Assembly: GCA_023511625.1 (NCBI GenBank)
Contig: JAIMBD010000004.1
Coordinates: forward strand, 62,001-126,000
Origin: Bacillota bacterium
Lineage (GTDB): Bacteria; Bacillota; Sulfobacillia; Sulfobacillales; Sulfobacillaceae
Direction of reading: 5' to 3'
Length of the DNA: 64,000 nt
Notes under the pieces: generated by a model
Databases searched by the model: none
Told to the model about the DNA's origin: nothing
Seen by the model: only the letters and a program-made list of their open reading frames with translations
Shown here: positions 7,858 through 16,812 of the stretch, one piece after another
How positions within the stretch are numbered: the stretch's first letter is position 1
How the letters are laid out: each line of letters begins with the position of its first letter
Translations under genes and position numbers: made by a program

Positions 7858-9201
7858 GTGCCAGCATCGCCAGCCAAAGGGCGCACCGAGAAGCCAGAGC
7901 TCTTGCTGCGCCTTTTGGGCGTCACCAAGCGCTATCCCCAACCCGACGCCTACGACATCCTGGTGCTCGAGGACATCACCCTCGACATCTGGTCGGGCCA
8001 GTTCGTGGCCCTTCTGGGTCCGTCGGGCTCCGGCAAATCCACGCTGCTCCGCATCGTCACGGGCCTGGCCCAGCCCTCGTACGGCACGGTGCTGTACCGG
8101 GGCCGGCCGGTCGCGGGTCCGAACCCCCACGCGGCCATGGTGTTCCAGACCTTCGCCTTGTACCCTTGGTTGACGGTGCAGCAAAACGTGGAGATCGGCC
8201 TTTTGGCCAAAGGCGTCCCGGCTGCCCAGCGCCGGGCCAAGGCCCGCGAACTCATCTCGCTCATCGGCCTCGACGGATACGAGGACGCCCTGCCCAAGGA
8301 GCTGTCGGGGGGGATGCGGCAGCGGGTGGGATTCGCCCGCGCCCTGGCCGTGGATCCCGAGCTCTTGTGCATGGACGAACCCTTCTCGGCCCTGGACTTT
8401 CTCACGGCCGAAAACCTCCGCAGCGAACTGTTGGACCTGTGGATCGAGCGCCGGATTCCCACCCGGGCCATCCTGATGGTCACCCACGGCATCGAGGAGG
8501 CCGTGTTTATGGCCGACCGCATCATCATCCTTTCCAAGAACCCCGCTCGGGTCATCGCCGACCTGGCCATTCCTCTCCCCTATCCGCGCAACCGCAAGGC
8601 GCCCGAGTTCCTCCATTGGGTCGACCAGGTCTACCAAATCGTCACCGGCGTCGAGGAGCCGGCCCAACCCACCGTGGAAGAGCTGATTCAGCCCGGCCCC
8701 GCCGGCGCCAAGTTGGCCCCCATCCCGGCCGGTCACCCCCCCATGCTGGCCGGGCTGTTAGAGCTGGTCGTCGACCGGGGTGGGCGCGACGACCTCTACC
8801 GCCTCGGCGCCGAACTGCTGTTGGAGGTAGACGACCTGTTGCCGGTCACCGACGCGGCCGAACTGTTAGGGCTGGCTCTGGTCGAACAGGGCGACCTCAT
8901 CGTCACTCCCCTCGGGCAGCGCTTCGTCGCCGCCTCCCCCGCCGAGCGCCGCGCCATCATCCGGGAACGGCTCTTGGACATCCCGCTCTTTCGCCTCATT
9001 CACCGGGTACTCCACTCCAAGGCCAATCACCGCATGGGCCGCGACTTCTTTCTGGATGTGCTGGAAGGCCACTTCTCCCCCGCCGAGGCCGAACGGCAAC
9101 TGGACGTCGCCATCAACTGGGGGCGCTGGGCCGACCTCTTCCACTACGACCCTGACAGCGAGCAGCTATACCTGGCCGAGGACCAGACCGGTCCCGCCTG
9201 A
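7858..9201 (+). CDS. ABC transporter ATP-binding protein with C-terminal AAA-associated domain
   Basis: A 447-residue protein. Residues 15-250 are a NitT/TauT-type ATPase: Walker A GPSGSGKST, Q-loop MVFQTFALYPW, signature LSGGMRQRV, Walker B LLCMDEPFSALD, and the switch His in MVTHGIEEA. The C-terminal 140 residues (from about GLLELVVDRGGRDDLYR) match the helical AAA-associated extension found on some of these ATPases; its role is unknown, possibly substrate or regulatory sensing. The GTG at 7858 follows AAAGGAGGG by 5 nt and is clearly better than the ATG at 7822. It energises the fused permease encoded just upstream. Confidence 0.88.
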   Translation: MPASPAKGRTEKPELLLRLLGVTKRYPQPDAYDILVLEDITLDIWSGQFVALLGPSGSGKSTLLRIVTGLAQPSYGTVLYRGRPVAGPNPHAAMVFQTFALYPWLTVQQNVEIGLLAKGVPAAQRRAKARELISLIGLDGYEDALPKELSGGMRQRVGFARALAVDPELLCMDEPFSALDFLTAENLRSELLDLWIERRIPTRAILMVTHGIEEAVFMADRIIILSKNPARVIADLAIPLPYPRNRKAPEFLHWVDQVYQIVTGVEEPAQPTVEELIQPGPAGAKLAPIPAGHPPMLAGLLELVVDRGGRDDLYRLGAELLLEVDDLLPVTDAAELLGLALVEQGDLIVTPLGQRFVAASPAERRAIIRERLLDIPLFRLIHRVLHSKANHRMGRDFFLDVLEGHFSPAEAERQLDVAINWGRWADLFHYDPDSEQLYLAEDQTGPA

Positions 9202-9261
9202 GGCGGATGCAAGCTTTGCCGCCCGGCGGGGCATATTTCTCCCGGAGGTGAGGCCACCAAG

Positions 9262-9678
9262 ATGGCGTTGATGCGATGGGATCCCACCGATGTCGACCGG
9301 TTCCGCGAAGACATGCAGCGGTTTTGGAACCGGTTTCGCGAGGAGTGGAACTGGGAAGGGGCGCGTCCGCGCACCCGCTTTCATCAGACCGACGAGGGAT
9401 ATCTGGTAGAATTTGAGCTCCCGGGGGTCGACCCTGACCAGGTCGAGGTAGAGGTCGACGGCGAATCGGTGACGGTCCGCGGCCAATTCCCGCCGCCGCC
9501 CACCGCGCGCGAGGGCGAAGCCGAGGCAGAGGGCGACCGGTTCCACTCGGTGGTCACCTTCCCCACCGAGGTCGACCCCGAGACGGCAGAGGCGCACTTC
9601 CGCCACGGCTTGTTGTCGGTGCGGGTGGCCCGCCTGGGTGGGCGCCGGCGCCGGGTCAGCGTACGCCACGTCCAATAA
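9262..9678 (+). CDS. Small heat shock protein, Hsp20/alpha-crystallin family
   Basis: A 138-residue ATP-independent chaperone. The alpha-crystallin domain occupies roughly residues 40-130, with the characteristic ELPGVDPDQVEVEVDG and the closing strand HGLLSVRV (the GxL motif). The N-terminal arm is short and Trp/Arg-rich (MQRFWNRFREEW), as usual for class A proteins. A C-terminal IxI anchor is not obvious, the end being RRVSVRHVQ. A CCGGAGGTGAG site precedes the ATG. It follows the ABC ATPase gene by 60 bp and could share its transcript. Confidence 0.9.
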   Translation: MALMRWDPTDVDRFREDMQRFWNRFREEWNWEGARPRTRFHQTDEGYLVEFELPGVDPDQVEVEVDGESVTVRGQFPPPPTAREGEAEAEGDRFHSVVTFPTEVDPETAEAHFRHGLLSVRVARLGGRRRRVSVRHVQ

Positions 9679-9689
9679 GGTCCCGCCAG

Positions 9690-9715
9690 GAGAGCGGAGG
9701 GCTCCCTCCGCTCTC
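9690..9715. terminator. Bidirectional hairpin between convergent genes
   Basis: GAGAGCGGAGGG (9690-9701) and its perfect complement at 9704-9715 form a 12-bp stem with an almost closed loop. It lies just after the Hsp20 gene and touches the stop codon of the convergent small membrane protein gene. There is no long T-run on either side. Confidence 0.55.
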
Positions 9716-9983
9716 AGCCCCGCGGGCCGCCGGCGGGCGGTCGCCGGCCCGAGAAGAAGGCCGCCACCCAGCCGATGACCAATCCTCCTGCCATCGGCTG
9801 CAGCACCCAGTGGGGAGGCCCGTTGACCCACACCGTGCCCAGCTCTGCAAGCCCGCTGCCGATTGCAGCCGCCGCGACCACCCAAGCCAGCGGCAGGCGG
9901 GACCACGGCCGCTGATGACGGCCCACGGCCACGCCGACCACGCTCGTGGCCATGGCCACGGCCAAGGCCAAAACCAGTCTCAC
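9714..9983 (-). CDS. Small membrane protein coupled to leuS
   Basis: An 89-residue hydrophobic protein beginning VRLVLALAVAMATSVVGVAVG, with a second hydrophobic stretch LAWVVAAAAIGSGLAELG and a third near the C-terminus (MAGGLVIGWVAAFF). The GTG start shares a GTGA overlap with the leuS stop codon at 9980-9983, so translation is probably coupled. No family is recognised. Two or three membrane helices are likely. The basic, proline-rich tail (SGRRPPAGGPRG) would be cytoplasmic by the positive-inside rule, which is inference. Confidence 0.5.
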   Translation of the reverse strand: MRLVLALAVAMATSVVGVAVGRHQRPWSRLPLAWVVAAAAIGSGLAELGTVWVNGPPHWVLQPMAGGLVIGWVAAFFSGRRPPAGGPRG

Positions 9984-12454
9984 TGCACCACCAGGCTGAC
10001 CAACCGGCCCGGGACTGCCACCGCCTTGACCACCGTCTTGCCGGCGATGGCCGCCTGAACCCGTTCGTCGGACCGCACGAGGTCGATCAAGGCGTCGGCC
10101 TCGGCCTCCTTGGGCACCATCACGCGCGCCCGCACCTTGCCGTTGACTTGTACCGCAATCTCGACTTCCGGCGTCTCGAGCCACACCGGGTCGTAGGTCG
10201 GCCACGGCTGCCGGTGTACGCTTTCGCGATGGCCCAATCGATGCCACAATTCCTCGGCCAGGTGGGGGGCCATCGGGGCCAAAAGCAGGACCAGGGTTTC
10301 CAAGGCCTCCCGGCGCACCGAGGGCGACGCCTGCGGCAACGCCTGGTAGAGGAGATTGGTGTATTCCATGAGGGCACTGACGGCGGTGTTAAAGGCGCGC
10401 CGATCGCCTAAGTCCTCGGTCACCTTCTTGACCGCGCGCGCCCGGGCTCGCGCCACCGCCTCGTCCTGGGCCGGCTCGCCCGCCCCTTCGGGGTAGCTGC
10501 GCATGGCCAGCCGCCACACCCGCTGCAAAAACCGGTACGCCCCCTCTACTCCCTGCTCGGTCCACTCGAAGTCCTTTTCGGGGGGCGCCGCGAAGAGGAT
10601 GAAGAGCCGGGTGGCGTCGGTCCCCCACTCCGCGAGAATGGTCTCGGGGCTCAAGGTGTTGCCCTTGGACTTCGACATCTTGGCGCCCCGGTAGACCACC
10701 ATCCCCTGTGCCAGAAGCCGCTTGAACGGCTCCTGGATGGGGACCCATCCGGCATCGTAAAGCACCTTGGTGAAAAAGCGCGAGTAGAGCAGGTGCAAGA
10801 CCGCGTGCTCCCGGCCGCCCACATACTCGTCCACCGGCAGCCAGTACGCCACCTGGGCCGGGTCGAAGGGGCGATCGGTTTCGTGCGGCGACGTGTAACG
10901 GAAGAAGTACCAGCTGGAATCGACAAAGGTGTCCATGGTATCGGTCTCGCGCCGAGCCGGGCCCTGACAGCGGGGGCACGTGGTGTGCACCCAGCTCTCC
11001 ACCCCCGCCAAGGGAGAGGCCCCGCGACCGGTGAAGGTGGCGTTCTCTGGCAGCAACACCGGCAGGTCAGACCGGGGGACCGGCACCACCCCGCACTGGG
11101 GACAGTGGATGATGGGGATCGGCGCCCCCCAGTACCGCTGGCGGGAGATGAGCCAGTCGCGCATGCGATAGGTGACGCGAGGCCCACCGAGGCCGCGCTC
11201 GGCAAGGTATTGGGCGATGGCCGCCTTGGCCTCCTCGCTGGCCATGCCCGTAAAGGGACCCGAGTCGACCAGGACCCCCGCTTGGGCGTATTCGCGGTCC
11301 GCCACCAAGTCCTCGGGAACGGGCAGGGACGGCGTCACCACCACCTTGATAGGCAGACCATACTTGCGCGCCACCTGCCAGTCGCGAAAGTCGTGGGCCG
11401 GCACCCCCATGACGGCACCGGTGCCGTAATCCATCAGCACGTAGTTGGCCACCCAAATCGGCACCGCCTCGCCCGTCAAGGGATGGCGGGCGTAGGCTCC
11501 GGTGAACATGGCGCGCTTCTCGCTGGTCTCCGCCGTCCGCTCGATGTCGCTGCGCACGCGCTCTTCGGCCACGAACCGCCGTACCGCCTCGGCCGTGGGA
11601 CGGCCCGCCACCAGTCGCTCCACCAACGGGTGCTCCGGCGCCAAGACCACGTAGGTGGCGCCGTAGAGCGTGTCGGGGCGAGTGGTGAAGACCCGAATCT
11701 CGGTGTCGAACTCAGGAACCGGGAAGACCACCTCGGCCCCCACGCTCTTGCCGATCCAGTTGATCTGCTGGACCTTGATCTCCGTAGGCCAATCCAACCC
11801 TTCCAGGTCCTGCAGCAGGCGCTCGGCGTACTGGGTGATGCGAAAATACCACTGCTTGAGGTCGCGCTTGGTGACCGGGGAATCGCACCGCCAACACGCC
11901 CCTTCGACCACCTGCTCGTTGGCCAGCACCGTCTCGCAGGATGGGCACCAGTTGACCGGCCCCTCTTTTTGGTAGGCCAAGCCCCGCTCGTAGAAGAGCA
12001 AAAACAGCTCCTGCGTGAACCGATAGTACTCCGGCTCGGAGGTGGTGACCTCCCGCGACCAGTCCAGGGAGAGCCCCATCTCCTTCATCTGCCGTTTCAT
12101 GTAGGCGATGTTGTCCATGGTGGAGACGCGCGGCGGGATGCCGCTCTTGATGGCGGCGTTTTCCGCCGGCAGGCCGAACGCGTCCCAGCCCATAGGGTGG
12201 AGCACCGCGTAGCCATTCATGCGGCGAAAGCGGGCGATGACGTCGCCCAGCGTGTACACCCGCACGTGCCCCATGTGCAGGTGCCCAGAGGGATACGGAA
12301 ACTGCTCGAGACAATAAAACTTCGGCCGCTCGCCGGCCTCGACCCGGGCTCCCCCGTCCGCCTCCCACCGGGCCTGCCAATACCCTTCGACCGCTTTGAC
12401 GTCGTACCGGTCCGGATTGCCAGCCTGTACCGGAACATCCCGCTCCATCTGCAT
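9980..12454 (-). CDS. leuS: Leucine-tRNA ligase
   Basis: An 824-residue class Ia synthetase. The HIGH motif appears as PYPSGHLHMGHVRVYTLGD near residue 60, the KMSKS loop as KMSKSKGN near residue 595, and the editing CP1 domain carries TTRPDTLYGATYVVLAPEHP. Two CxxC pairs (NWCPSCETV, CWRCDSP and later HCPQCGVV) form zinc-ribbon-like knuckles. Length is normal for bacterial LeuRS. I chose the ATG at 12454 (MQMERDVP) because GAGG lies about 8 nt upstream; the ATG at 12475 is an alternative. No T-box leader motif was found upstream. Confidence 0.95.
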   Translation of the reverse strand: MQMERDVPVQAGNPDRYDVKAVEGYWQARWEADGGARVEAGERPKFYCLEQFPYPSGHLHMGHVRVYTLGDVIARFRRMNGYAVLHPMGWDAFGLPAENAAIKSGIPPRVSTMDNIAYMKRQMKEMGLSLDWSREVTTSEPEYYRFTQELFLLFYERGLAYQKEGPVNWCPSCETVLANEQVVEGACWRCDSPVTKRDLKQWYFRITQYAERLLQDLEGLDWPTEIKVQQINWIGKSVGAEVVFPVPEFDTEIRVFTTRPDTLYGATYVVLAPEHPLVERLVAGRPTAEAVRRFVAEERVRSDIERTAETSEKRAMFTGAYARHPLTGEAVPIWVANYVLMDYGTGAVMGVPAHDFRDWQVARKYGLPIKVVVTPSLPVPEDLVADREYAQAGVLVDSGPFTGMASEEAKAAIAQYLAERGLGGPRVTYRMRDWLISRQRYWGAPIPIIHCPQCGVVPVPRSDLPVLLPENATFTGRGASPLAGVESWVHTTCPRCQGPARRETDTMDTFVDSSWYFFRYTSPHETDRPFDPAQVAYWLPVDEYVGGREHAVLHLLYSRFFTKVLYDAGWVPIQEPFKRLLAQGMVVYRGAKMSKSKGNTLSPETILAEWGTDATRLFILFAAPPEKDFEWTEQGVEGAYRFLQRVWRLAMRSYPEGAGEPAQDEAVARARARAVKKVTEDLGDRRAFNTAVSALMEYTNLLYQALPQASPSVRREALETLVLLLAPMAPHLAEELWHRLGHRESVHRQPWPTYDPVWLETPEVEIAVQVNGKVRARVMVPKEAEADALIDLVRSDERVQAAIAGKTVVKAVAVPGRLVSLVVQ

Positions 12455-12640
12455 GCGTCCAACCTCGCCCTCCATCCCTCGGGCCGCTCGATGCGGGGCG
12501 CGGCCCCGGATCACGAAAATCCCACCGCGACCCCGGCCTTTGCGAAGAGGCCGCCAGATCGCGCCAGGCCATGGACCGGAAGGATTTTTGAATTATTTTA
12601 CCGGGCCCTCCGGGAAAAGGCAAATCCCGACCCGATGCCG

Positions 12641-13339
12641 TCAGTAGCCGAGATTCAGGCCGCCGTCGACGCGCAGCACCTGCCCGGTGATATACGAGGC
12701 CTCCGGGCCCAAAAGAAAGCGGATAGCCGACGCCACCTCCTCCGGACGCCCAAGGCGCCCGAGCGCCGTACGCGCCGCCACCCGAGGCGCCACGGCCGGT
12801 TCGGGACCGCTGCCGGCCGCCACGGCCCCCGGCAGCACGACGTTGACGCGAATACCCGCCGACCCCCACTCCGCCGCGAGGTGCCGCGCCAACCCCACCA
12901 GGCCCGCCTTGGCGGCCCCGTACGCCGCCGCCGGGCCGGCCGCTGCCGCATGCCAGGCATCGACGCTGGAGACCAGTACCACGCTGGAGCCGGGCCGCAG
13001 ATGGGGCCTCGCGACCTGCAGAAGATGCGCCGCCGCCGTGAGGTTGACCGCAAGGGTGGCCTCCCATTCAAAGGCCGTGGTGGATTCAAAGCGGTCGCTG
13101 TACACCACCCCCGCCAGGTGCACCACCCCATCCACGACCTCCCACCCCGGCCGGGCCAGGGCCGCCTCCAAGGCCGGCCGCCACCGGTCAGGGGACTCGC
13201 GGAAGTCGGCCACCACCCCGCCCGAGGCAGGATGCCGCGAGATCCCCAGCACCTGCCATGCCGGGCCTAAGGCTGCCATCAGCGCCTGTCCGATGGCCGA
13301 ACCGAGGCCGGTGGCCAAAAGCCGCCGCGCAGGTTCCAT
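12641..13339 (-). CDS. Short-chain dehydrogenase/reductase
   Basis: A 232-residue SDR with the Rossmann entry ATGLGSAIGQALMAAL (a variant of TGxxxGxG), catalytic Ser in LVSSVDAWHA, and YGAAKAG carrying the Tyr and Lys of the YxxxK pair. The C-terminus YITGQVLRVDGGLNLGY is classical for the 3-oxoacyl-ACP reductase-like group. Substrate is unknown. The ATG at 13339 was chosen as the first residue before the nucleotide-binding strand; a start nine codons upstream is possible. The gene stands alone between leuS and the divergent DUF255 gene. The 186 bp between it and leuS holds no recognised feature. Confidence 0.85.
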   Translation of the reverse strand: MEPARRLLATGLGSAIGQALMAALGPAWQVLGISRHPASGGVVADFRESPDRWRPALEAALARPGWEVVDGVVHLAGVVYSDRFESTTAFEWEATLAVNLTAAAHLLQVARPHLRPGSSVVLVSSVDAWHAAAAGPAAAYGAAKAGLVGLARHLAAEWGSAGIRVNVVLPGAVAAGSGPEPAVAPRVAARTALGRLGRPEEVASAIRFLLGPEASYITGQVLRVDGGLNLGY

Positions 13340-13482
13340 CGCTGGCCGCTCGCCTCCCGCCGCCCGCATCCGGGACGATTTTGGTATCATAATAGCGCGT
13401 CGCGCGCCTGGCCCAAAGTTGTCTGCAGCTGGCCCACAGAAGACGCGCGGAGACGAGGCGACGACGAGGAAAGGATGGGAAC

Positions 13483-15261
13483 ATGGCCGAGGTGGTATTC
13501 CGATTTAGTCCGCGCCCCAACCGGGCAGCGGAAATCCCCTGGCAACCGTTTTCCCCCGAGGTCTTCGCGCAAGCCGAGGCCGAAGGGAAACTTGTGCTCC
13601 TCTCCATCTCGGCGGTCTGGTGCCACTGGTGCCACGTCATGGACGAGACCACCTACTCCGACGACGCCGTCATCGCCCGGTTAAGCCGCGACTTCATCCC
13701 GGTGCGGGTCGACAACGACCAGCGTCCGGACGTCAACCTCCGCTACAACCTCGGCGGCTGGCCGACCACAGCCGTGCTCACGCCGCGGGGCGAGATCCTG
13801 GCCGGCGGCACTTACCTCAATCCGGAACAGCTGCTGAGCCTGCTCGACCAAGCTCAGGCCTATTGGCAGGAGCACCGGGAGGAGGTCCTGGCCGCCCAGA
13901 ACCCGCCGGCTCCGGTCCCGCTCAAGCGCGACGCCACCCAGCCCCAGCCGGCAGCCGTCAACCAGGTGGTAGAGGCCATCCGCCAACAGTTCGACCGCGC
14001 CTATGGGGGACTTGGGCTGCAGCCCAAGTTCCCCCTGCCGGACGTCTGGCACCTGTGCCTCCAACACTATCTGACGGTCGGGGATTCCCCGGCGGCCGGC
14101 ATGGCCATTCGCACGCTGGACGCCATGGCCGGCAGCCGCCTTTTCGACCCCGTCGCGGGTGGCTTCTTCCGCTACTCCACCACTCGCGAGTGGACGGTGC
14201 CGCACTACGAAAAGATGCTGGAGGACAACGCCCAGCTGGCCATCGTCTACCTCCGGGCCTTCCAGATCTTGGCCGACGAGGCCTACCGACAGGTGGCCAA
14301 CGCCGTGCTGACGTGGGCCAACCGCACCCTGATCACTCCTGAGGGGCTGTGGGGCGGTTCACAAGATGCCGACGAGGCGTACTACCAGCAGGATCCCGAG
14401 GCCCGGCAAAAGCTTACGCCCCCCCGCGTCGACCCGGTGATCCACACCAACGCCAACGCCTGGATGGTCTCGGCCCAGCTGTTGGCGGCGGCGCTCATCA
14501 ACCCCGGCGTCTACGCGCCCACTGCCTTCACGGCCCTCGAAGCGCTGTGGGACCGGATGTGGGACCCGGAGCGCGGCCTCTACCACTACGACGACGGCAC
14601 GCCCTCCTTGCCAGGGCTGTTGGTCGATGTGGCCGCCTTGGCCAATGCCCTCCTCGATGGATACGAGTACAGCGGCGACCCCATCTTCGTCGAACGAGCC
14701 ACAGCCTTACTACACTGGGCCGACCAGCACCTTTACGACGGCACGGCCTATTACGACCAAATCGAAGACCCGAGCCGGCAGGCCGGCCGCCTGCAGTACC
14801 GCCAGCACCCCTTGGCCGACAATGCCGCCATGGCCCGCTTTCTCTGGCGCCTCGGGCTCATCCAAGAGGACACGGCCCTCATCACCCGCGCGCAGGCTCT
14901 GCTCGGAGCCTTTGAGGAATTCGCCGCGGCCCAGGGGGTCTTCGGGGCGCCCTGGGCGCTGGTGGCCGAGGGGATCAACACGCCGCTTTTGAGTCTGACG
15001 GTGGTGGAGTCCGACCATCGGCCGGGCCACACCTTGCGCCAGGCGGCCGCTGCCGTCTACGCTCCCAACCGGCTGCTCCGCACCGTCAAGCAGGGGACGG
15101 AGGCCTTTCGCGCCGGCGGTTACGCCGAGGTGCCCATGCCGGCCCTCTACCTCTGCCGGGGTACGGTGTGCGCTGCCCCCATCACCACCCCCGAGGGCAT
15201 CGCGCCGGCGCTGCAGCGCCTGTTGCAGGCGGAGGTGAACGCGCCGACTTCGCCCACCTAG
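13483..15261 (+). CDS. Thioredoxin-domain protein, DUF255 / YyaL family
   Basis: A 592-residue protein. The N-terminal thioredoxin-like domain (about 1-150) carries the invariant CHWCHVMD, with cysteines at 47 and 50 and the cis-Pro strand NLGGWPTTAVLTP. The rest is an alpha/alpha toroid resembling N-acylglucosamine 2-epimerases (for example FRYSTTREWTVPHYEKML and WGGSQDADEAYY). The cellular role is not established in any relative I can name with confidence. AAAGGA precedes the ATG. It is the only plus-strand gene in its neighbourhood; its end overlaps the rsfS stop by 4 bp. Confidence 0.85.
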   Translation: MAEVVFRFSPRPNRAAEIPWQPFSPEVFAQAEAEGKLVLLSISAVWCHWCHVMDETTYSDDAVIARLSRDFIPVRVDNDQRPDVNLRYNLGGWPTTAVLTPRGEILAGGTYLNPEQLLSLLDQAQAYWQEHREEVLAAQNPPAPVPLKRDATQPQPAAVNQVVEAIRQQFDRAYGGLGLQPKFPLPDVWHLCLQHYLTVGDSPAAGMAIRTLDAMAGSRLFDPVAGGFFRYSTTREWTVPHYEKMLEDNAQLAIVYLRAFQILADEAYRQVANAVLTWANRTLITPEGLWGGSQDADEAYYQQDPEARQKLTPPRVDPVIHTNANAWMVSAQLLAAALINPGVYAPTAFTALEALWDRMWDPERGLYHYDDGTPSLPGLLVDVAALANALLDGYEYSGDPIFVERATALLHWADQHLYDGTAYYDQIEDPSRQAGRLQYRQHPLADNAAMARFLWRLGLIQEDTALITRAQALLGAFEEFAAAQGVFGAPWALVAEGINTPLLSLTVVESDHRPGHTLRQAAAAVYAPNRLLRTVKQGTEAFRAGGYAEVPMPALYLCRGTVCAAPITTPEGIAPALQRLLQAEVNAPTSPT

Positions 15262-15602
15262 GTCGCCAGCACCACCTCGGCATCGCCCCACAGCCGTTCG
15301 AGGTTGTAGTACTGGCGCTCCTCGTCGGTAAAGAGGTGGACCACCACGGCTCCGTAGTCGAGCAGCACCCAATGCGCGCGATGGCGCCCGTTGCGCTGCA
15401 AAAGCGCCACCCCGGCCTTGGCCATGGCCTCGTCGACGTGTTCGGCCAGCGCCTCCACCTGTAGCGGAGTAGAGCCGGAGGCGATGACGAAGTAATCGGC
15501 GATGAGGGTCACTTGGCGTAAATCCAAGACCGTTACCCGGTGGCCCTTTTTAGACTGCAGCACCGAGGCCGCCAACAAAGCGGCCGCTTTGGCGTCGTCC
15601 GT
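15258..15602 (-). CDS. rsfS: Ribosomal silencing factor RsfS, probable ACG start
   Basis: RsfS binds ribosomal protein L14 and blocks subunit joining in starvation. The body DLRQVTLIADYFVIASGS, HWVLLDYGAVVVHLF and YYNLERLWGDAEV is diagnostic. The homologous region begins right at TDDAKAAALLAAS. An ideal Shine-Dalgarno AGAAGGAGGG (15619-15610) lies 7 nt upstream of the ACG at 15602, and no in-frame ATG, GTG or TTG is close. I therefore give the ACG start (114 residues, the usual length). The alternative is the ATG at 15677, adding a Pro/Gly-rich tail of 25 residues. Part of the obg-nadD-yqeK-rsfS cluster. Confidence 0.82.
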   Translation of the reverse strand, partial: TDDAKAAALLAASVLQSKKGHRVTVLDLRQVTLIADYFVIASGSTPLQVEALAEHVDEAMAKAGVALLQRNGRHRAHWVLLDYGAVVVHLFTDEERQYYNLERLWGDAEVVLAT

Positions 15603-15703
15603 CGCTCGTCCCTCCTTCTCTGCGCCCGACCCGAAGGACGCCCTGGCCCCTGCCGGAGGCGGGCCCGGGTTCAGCATACCACGGACCCCCGACCGGGCGC
15701 ATG

Positions 15704-16288
15704 TCAAATCCGGCGCCTTTCGCCGGAGCCGGCTTGGCACTCGGCTTCGGCTGCGGCCATGTCCGGATGGCGGGTCAAGCCCCGGCGCTCCAGGTAGGCG
15801 GCGCTTGACGCCACCACTGCGCAGTAAGCCGCGTCGAGGTCGCGGAAGGCCAAGGCCTCAAGGTCGGCCCGTCCTGGATACTCGCCCCGTCCCGGCTCCA
15901 CCCCGTCGGCGATGAACAGCGCCTTGGCCAGCGGGCCCAAACCGGGTCCGGCCGTGGTGTGATAGCGGATGGCCTCCCACGCCGCCGAGCCGCCAATGCC
16001 CCGCTCCCGAAGCCATGCGGCTGCCACCGGCCCGTGTAGGAGCAGCGGTTCGGCCGCCTCCGCGGGACCGATGGCCAGGCCAAGGCGCCGCGCCTCGGCC
16101 AAGAGGGCGTCCCGCGCCATCTCCCGGGCCAAATCGTGGCCCATTCCTGCCCACCACCCCGCTTGGCGGTCGAGCCCATGGCGCTCGGCCAACGCCACCA
16201 GGAGTGCGGTCACCCGGTGGATGTGGCCCCGCCGGTGGGGGCTTAACGCCGCCAAGCGCTGCGCCAACCACTCGTGATCCGCCTGCAT
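15704..16288 (-). CDS. yqeK: YqeK-type HD hydrolase (diadenosine tetraphosphatase)
   Basis: A 194-residue HD-domain phosphohydrolase. His25 in HIHRVTALL, the HD pair at 51-52 in GMGHDLAREM, and the later HTTAGPGLGPLAKALFIADGVEP match YqeK. The family splits Ap4A symmetrically into two ADP. It sits between nadD and rsfS, as in Bacillus, although here an RRM gene intervenes on the nadD side. The ATG at 16288 has a GGAGGCGCC region upstream. The C-terminus contains a conserved AAYLERRGLTRHPDM helix. Confidence 0.88.
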   Translation of the reverse strand: MQADHEWLAQRLAALSPHRRGHIHRVTALLVALAERHGLDRQAGWWAGMGHDLAREMARDALLAEARRLGLAIGPAEAAEPLLLHGPVAAAWLRERGIGGSAAWEAIRYHTTAGPGLGPLAKALFIADGVEPGRGEYPGRADLEALAFRDLDAAYCAVVASSAAYLERRGLTRHPDMAAAEAECQAGSGERRRI

Positions 16289-16323
16289 GGCGCCTCCCTT
16301 CCTGGTCTCGCTCAGCCTGGGGC

Positions 16324-16361
16324 AAAATGCGCGCGAGCCCCCGCGCTTTGAGGGGGCTCGC
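16324..16361 (-). terminator. Terminator after the RRM gene
   Basis: A perfect 10-bp stem GCGAGCCCCC / GGGGGCTCGC (16333-16342 with 16352-16361) and a 9-nt loop. Reading on the minus strand the stem is followed by GCGCATTTTG, a short T-run. It separates the RRM gene from yqeK. Confidence 0.6.
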
Positions 16362-16386
16362 CCAAGCGAACGTTGCCGCTGCGGTC

Positions 16387-16644
16387 TTAATATTTGCTCT
16401 GCCGAGGCCGCGCCTCGTTGACGATGATGTCACGGCCTCCCAACTGGGTCCCGTTCATCGCCTCCACCGCCCGCTCGGCGTCCTCGTCGGAAACCTCCAC
16501 GAAGCCGAAGCCCCGCGACCGACCAGTCTCGCGATCGGTGATGATGCGCGCGCTCAAAACCTGTGCGTGCCGGGAAAACGCCTGCGCCAACTCTTCCTCG
16601 CTGGTCGACCACGGCAGGTTTCCGACGTAAAGGGTTCTCGCCAC
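16387..16644 (-). CDS. RNA-binding protein with one RRM domain
   Basis: An 85-residue protein that is almost entirely one RNA recognition motif. RNP2 is TLYVGNLPW near the start and RNP1 is RGFGFVEV near residue 42; RIITDRETGRSRG precedes it as usual. Similar single-RRM proteins in cyanobacteria and other bacteria are cold-induced and bind single-stranded RNA. The GTG at 16644 follows a G-rich site (CAGGGGGGG). It lies between nadD and yqeK, a place normally without an extra gene, with 168 bp of leader and its own terminator, suggesting a separate transcript. Confidence 0.9.
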   Translation of the reverse strand: MARTLYVGNLPWSTSEEELAQAFSRHAQVLSARIITDRETGRSRGFGFVEVSDEDAERAVEAMNGTQLGGRDIIVNEARPRQSKY

Positions 16645-16812
16645 GGTATAGTACCCCCCCTGAGAAAATCCGCCCAAAGGCACCTGGCCAGGGACCCAGG
16701 CACCCGAATTCGATTATCCGCTCGAATGGATAAAGATTCTCGTGATGCTGGGAAACCACTGACACTAAGTATAGTATTAGGCTTCTTCTGCAGAGTATGC
16801 AGAACCGGCCCG

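Noticed and set aside
10793-13270. 825-residue plus-strand frame
   Set aside because: Antisense shadow of leuS and the SDR gene; composition is typical of a GC-rich complementary frame.
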